Position numbers and translations under genes: made by a program
The notes under the pieces: generated by a model
The model's input: only the letters and a program-made list of their open reading frames with translations
Told to the model about the DNA's origin: nothing
Database searches by the model: none
In this document: positions 58,701 to 64,000 of the stretch, in pieces
Numbering within the stretch: the first letter of the stretch is position 1
How the letters are laid out: the number at the start of each line of letters is the position of its first letter
Assembly (NCBI GenBank): GCA_963680875.1
Contig: OY804582.1
Coordinates: forward strand, 51,106,646-51,170,645
Length of the DNA stretch: 64,000 nt
Source of the DNA: Bathymodiolus brooksi
Lineage: Eukaryota; Mollusca; Bivalvia; Mytilida; Modiolidae
Direction of reading: 5' to 3'

Positions 58701-61070
58701 TGTCAGAGTTAATGATGATTGTACACACATGTGTTACTGATGACACTACTTAAACCATGGTGTATGTCAGATCAATATGTCACATGTAATCATAACTCTA
58801 CTAACATGTGTTACTGATAACACTTCTTACAACTTGTATGTCAGATCGGTATGTCTGATTTAGTTATGAATATAGGCACATATGTTACTGATAACACTAC
58901 CTACACCGTGTTACTAACACCATGGTGTGGTGTATGTTAGACCACTATGTCAGATTTAATGATGAATGTATACACATGTTTTACTGATAACACTACTTTC
59001 ACCACGTTGTGTGTCAGATCAATATGATAGATTTAATGATGAATGTACACACGCCATATTTAATGATGAATTACACACTAGTGTTACTGATAACAATACT
59101 TACACCATGCTGTATGTCATATCACCATGTCTGATTTAATAATGAATGTAAACACATGTGTTACTGATAAGACTACTTTCACCATGTTGTGTGTCAGATC
59201 AATATGCCATATTTAATGATGAATGTACACACTAGTGTTACTGATAACAATACTTACACCATGGTGTATGTCAGATCACTATGTCAGATTTAATGATGAA
59301 TGTACGCACATATGTTACTGAAGACACTACGTACCACATGGTGTATGTCAGACTAATGTTGTTATAAATATCATAATCTAGCATAACATGTCAGTATCAT
59401 TTACAACTGACGTCAGATGCCATGTTGTATGTCAAATCAATGTATGATTTAATGATGAATGTACAAACATGTTTTACTGATAACACTTCTTACACCATGT
59501 TGTATGTCAGATCAGTATGTCTGATTTAAAGATGAGTATACAGACATGTGTTACTGATAACAATACCTACACCATATTGTGTGTCAAAACACTTTGTCAA
59601 ATGTAATGAAGAATGTACACATATGTGTCACTGATTACACTACTGATACCATGTTGTATGTCAGATCACTATGTCAGATTTAAAGATGAATGTATGCACA
59701 TATGTTACTGATAACACTACTTACCACATGGTGTATGTCAGACTAATTGTGTTATAAATATCATATCCTAACATAACATGTCAGTACCATTTAAAAATTA
59801 CCTCATATGTCATGTTGTATGTCATATCAATATGTCTGATTTAATGATGAATGTACAAACATGTGTTACTGATAACACTTATTACACCATGTTGGATGTC
59901 AAATCAGTATGTCTGAATAAATTATGAATATATAAACATGTGTTACTTATAACACTACTTACACCATGTTGTAGGTCAGATTTAATGATGAATGTACACA
60001 CATGTGTTACTGATAACACTTGTTACACCATGGTGTATGTCGGATCAATATGTCAGATTTAATTATAAATGTACACACATATGTTACTGATTACAATACG
60101 TACACCATGTTCTATGTCAGATCACTATGTCTGAATTAATGATGAATGTTCACACACATGCGTTACCAGTAACATTACGCATACCATGTTGTATGGCAGA
60201 CCCGTATGTCAGAGTTAATGATAATTGTACACACATGTGTTACTGATGACACTACTTAAACCATGGTGTATGTCAGATCAATATGTCACATGTAATCATA
60301 ACTCTACTAACATGTGTTACTGATAACACTTCTTACAACTTGTATGTCAGATCGGTATGTCTGATTTAGTTATGAATATAGGCACATATGCTACTGATAA
60401 CACTACCTACACCTTGCTACTAACACCATGGTGTGATGTATGTTAGACCACTATGTCAGATTTAATGATGAATGTATACACATGTTTTACTGATAACACT
60501 ACTTTCACCACGTTGTGTGTCAGATCAATATGATAGATTTAATGATGAATGTACACACGCCATATTTAATGATGAATTACACACTAGTGTTACTGATAAC
60601 AATACTTACACCATGCTGTATGTCATATCACCATGTCTGATTTAATAATGAATGTAAACACATGTGCTACTGATAAGACTACTTTCACCATGTTGTGTGT
60701 CAGATCAATATGCCATATTTAATGATGAATGTACACACTAGTGTTACTGATAACAATACTTACACCATGGTGTATGTCAGATCACTATGTCTGATTTGAT
60801 GATGAATGTACAAACACATGTTACTGATAACACTACTTACACCATGTTGTATGTCATATCACTATGTCTGATTTAATGATGAATATACTCACATGTGTTA
60901 ATGTTAACACTACTTACACCATGTTGTATGTCATACCACTATGTCAGACTTAATGATGCCTGTACACACATGTTCTACTGATATCACTACTTACACCATG
61001 TTGTATGTCAGATCACTGTTTCTGATTTAATGATGAATGTACGCATAGGTGTTGCTTATTTAAAAATGTT
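55786..61070. repeat. 77-bp satellite array with 1506-bp higher-order repeat
   Basis: Monomer: ACACCATGTTGTATGTCAGA, TCACTATGTCAGATTTAATG, ATGAATGTACACACATGTG and TTACTGATAACACTACTT. From about 56256 to 60773 the order of variants repeats every 1506 bp. The marker TACGCACATATGTTACTGAA starts at 56291, 57797 and 59303. Each higher-order unit also holds two non-monomer inserts with TTATAAATATCAT. Confidence 0.95.
56256..60773. repeat. Three 1506-bp higher-order repeat copies
   Basis: Copies about 56256-57761, 57762-59267 and 59268-60773, nearly identical (only scattered substitutions, for example GAAGACACT/GAAGATACT). Boundaries are arbitrary within a tandem array. Confidence 0.9.
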
Positions 61071-61298
61071 ATTCATATTTCACCTGCGAACACTTTACCT
61101 CAGGGTGCATGGAAACCTCAAAGGTTTTTAAATATTTACAATGCACAATATAATTAAATAAGTAAGTGTTGATAATAAGGATACAATACCATTAACAAAT
61201 AAATCAGATGTTATCTCTCATATTCAATTTATAAACATACATATATGTTATTCTTATTACACAGTAAACATTGAAAGGAACTATAAATACAACTAAAT

Positions 61299-62080
61299 TC
61301 ATAATGTATCCAATAATAACAGTAATTTCATAATATCATGTAAGTTTCGAAATTCTGAGTCTATTATCATCATTTGTATATTATTTTTGAAATTTGTGGT
61401 AACTATTGGTTCCCTGTAAAGGCATTTATTATATTTTCTGTAATTTCTTGTTTTCCAAATTACCCATTTTAATATACAAATTACCAAATTGACTAAAAGT
61501 AGGTCTTCAGCTTTTTCCCTCGTACACCTCAAGGATTCAATTTTCTTCAACACGTACTATATTCTTTTCAAACATTATATTAAAAATGTGCTTTATTTCC
61601 TCCAAGACATGTTTAATTTGATGACACCTGTAAAACAAATGCATAAGGAACTATTTACACCATGTAGATAGATATAACAGATTTTCCATTCATAATGCTG
61701 TCATTGTATCTTTAGTTATACATACTGACATTGTATAAATCCCATGCCAACCTTCTACGAGATTTCTAACTCGTATTTCTAATTAATTTGTCGAATCCTC
61801 CGAATAAGTCTTTGTAAAAAATATTCACGCGATTTGTTTTCTGCTTTAATATTTAAAACTATTTTATTGACAAGTTTTATAGTTTCACCCATAATAATTT
61901 GACTCCAATTACTTGAAAGTGCACTACTAATACCATAGCATTCTACAAAATTAATATTAACATTATACATGTAAGTATCTAGAAATTCATTAAATGTGTA
62001 CAATTCTTTTATTAGCCGATGATATAAAATCATTAATGAAAAAGATAACTGACAAATTACAAAATACATCATTCTAGAAT
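61299..62080 (-). pseudogene. LINE 3'-terminal remnant (minus strand)
   Basis: Minus strand: IYNVNINFVECYGISS-type sequence (62.0 kb), then LMHLFYRCHQIKHVLEEI (61.65 kb, zinc-knuckle end) and LLVNLVICILKWVIWKTR (61.48 kb), the terminal helix typical of LINE ORF2 (pattern N..I...K..IWK.R). Interrupted by stops. Its zinc-knuckle overlaps the LINE at 45.2-46 kb in sequence. Confidence 0.75.
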
Positions 62081-62204
62081 GTATTTAACTTCCCTTCCTG
62101 TACTTCCCACTCCTTTTTAATTAAGTACAATATATTGAAATAAGAAGTAAAGTAAAGTGAAGACACGTTCAATGGCTCCAATAATGTATTACTTCAAGAC
62201 ATTT

Positions 62205-63240
62205 TCAGAGGTAATGATGAATTCAGACATGTGTTTAACTGATAACACTATTTACACCATGTTATATGTCAGATCAGTATGTCAGAGTTAATGATGAATG
62301 TACAAATTTGTGTTACTGATAATACTACTTAATCAATGTTGTATGTCAGATAACTATGTCAGATCTTATGATGAATACACACACATATGCTACTGATAAC
62401 ACTGCTTACACCATGTTGTATGTCAGATCGCCATGTATGATTCAATGATGAATGTGCATACATGTGTTACTAATAACAATGCTTACACCATGCTGTATGT
62501 CAGACCAATATGTCAGATTTAACGATGAATGCACACACATGTGTTACTGATAACACTTCTTGCACTATGTGTTATGTCAGATCATTATGTCTGATGTAAT
62601 GATGAATATACACACATGTGCTACTGATAACACTACCTACAACATTTTACAGACACCATAGTGTGGTGTATGTCAGATCACTATGTCAGATTTAATGATG
62701 AATGTACACACTAGTGTTACTGATAACAATACTTACACCATGGTGTATGTCAGATCACTATGTCTGATTTGATGATGAATGTACAAACACATGTTACTGA
62801 TAACACTACTTACACCATGTTGTATGTCATATCACTATGTCTGATTTAATGATGAATGTACAAACACATGTTACTGATAACACTACTTACATCATGTTGT
62901 ATATCATATCACTATGTCTGATTTAATGATGAATATACTCACATGTGTTAATGTTAACACTACTTACACCATGTTGTATGTCATACCACTATGTCAGATT
63001 TAATGATGCCTGTACACACATGTTCTACTGATATCACTACTTACTCCATGTTGTATGTCATATCACTATGTCTGATTTAATGATGAATATACTCACATGT
63101 GTTAATGTTAACACTACTTACACCATGTTGTATGTCATACCACTATGTCAGACTTAATGATGCCTGTACACACATGTTCTACTGATATCACTACTTACAC
63201 CATGTTGTATGTCAGATCACTGTTTCTGATTTAATGATGA
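62205..63240. repeat. 77-bp satellite array, second block
   Basis: 62207-62690 matches 55793-56276 and then continues like 60716-61070, so it equals the first block without the 1506-bp copies. A 155-bp step (ATACTCACATGTGTTAATG.. to ..TGATATCACTACTTAC) is duplicated locally. Confidence 0.95.
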
Positions 63241-64000
63241 ATGTACGCATAGGTGTTGCTTATTTAAAAATGTTATTCATATTTCACCTGCGAACACTTT
63301 ACCTCAGGGTGCATGGAAACCTCAAAGGTTTTTAAATATTTACAATGCACAATATAATTAAATAAGTAAGTGTTGATAATAAGGATACAATACCATCAAC
63401 AAATAAATCAGATGTTATCTCTCATATTCAATTTATAAACATACATATATGTTATTCTTATTACACAGTAAACATTGAAAGGAACTATAAATACAACTAA
63501 ATTCATAATGTATCCAATAATAACAGTAATTTCATAATATCATGTAAGTTTCGAAATTCTGAGTCTATTATCATCATTTGTATATTATTTATGAAATTTG
63601 TGGTAACTATTGGTTCCCTGTAAAGGCATTTATTATATTTTCTGTAATTTCTTGTTTTCCAAATTACCCATTTTAATATACAAATTACCAAATTGACTAA
63701 AAGTAGGTCTTCAGCTTTTTCTCCCTCGTACACCTCAAGGATTCAATTTTCTTCAACACGTACTATATTCTTTTCAAACATTATATTAAAAATGTGCTTT
63801 ATTTCCTCCAAGACATGTTTAATTTGATGACACCTGTAAAACAAATGCATAAGGAACTATTTACACCATGTAGATAGATATAACAGATTTTCCATTCATA
63901 ATGCTGTCATTGTATCTTTAGTTATACATACTGACATTGTATAAATCCCATGCCAACCTTCTACGAGATTTCTAACTCGTATTTCTAATTAATTTGTCGA
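63241..64000 (-). pseudogene. Second copy of LINE remnant (offset 2204 bp)
   Basis: Near-identical to 61037-61796; differences include a 2-bp insertion near 63721 and a substitution at about 63590. The window ends inside the copy. Same LLVNLVICILKWVIWKTR terminal helix on the minus strand. Confidence 0.85.

Noticed and set aside
55786..61070. CRISPR-like array
   Set aside because: Contiguous diverged monomers without unique spacers in a eukaryotic genome: it is satellite DNA.

Overview
The window looks like a piece of an AT-rich molluscan genome, most likely a bivalve. It has spliced animal genes with GT-AG introns, tRNA-derived SINEs, many Penelope-like (PLE) retroelement remnants with a bivalve-type 3' UTR, zinc-knuckle LINE tails, foldback MITEs and long AT-rich minisatellites. 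Nothing bacterial, plasmid-like or viral was seen. Species is not resolvable by eye; a mytilid-like bivalve is a guess from the repeat types.

Real genes are sparse. (1) 0-5.4 kb, + strand: three consecutive exons of a TBCK orthologue (pseudokinase/TBC/rhodanese protein), covering the start of the TBC domain. Splice phases match, and later exons were not found. (2) 11.1-14.4 kb: a 120-bp tandem duplication carrying two copies of an exon-like segment, then a terminal-exon-like ORF; neither is recognised. (3) 27.5-28.3 kb, + strand: a clear B-box/coiled-coil (TRIM-like, RING-less) coding exon. It is followed by a 105-bp exon and then a series of very short GT-AG segments (45, 18, 12, 12 and perhaps 6 bp), every one a multiple of three and in the same phase. 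This is a candidate microexon tail.

The rest is mobile and repetitive DNA. Regions: 0-0.5 kb 55-bp array; 1.1-1.5 kb 29-bp array; 1.6-2 kb SINE; 2.9-4.3 kb LINE split by a foldback/TIR element, then a second foldback; 5.7-8.1 kb local duplications with about 150-bp repeats and a TTCAGAAT array; 10.8-18.2 kb SINEs and MITEs; 19.1-20.5 kb an array grown from a PLE 3' UTR, a LINE fragment and a broken Cys-rich CXC-type gene; 21-26 kb SINE and PLE remnants; 29-39 kb PLE 3' UTRs around the microexon candidates, a 75-bp minisatellite, and two PLE segments with hammerhead-ribozyme-like cores; 40.6-46 kb LINE remnants and a PLE reverse transcriptase joined to a LINE; 46.2-47 kb and 55.8-63.2 kb a roughly 77-bp satellite, the larger array containing three copies of a 1506-bp higher-order repeat; 61-64 kb a LINE tail duplicated at an offset of 2204 bp.

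Apart from exons within each gene, no functional cooperation between genes is implied. The main biological interest lies in how retroelement UTRs, ribozyme-like cores, foldbacks and satellites have built this locus, and in the possible microexon tail of the B-box gene.
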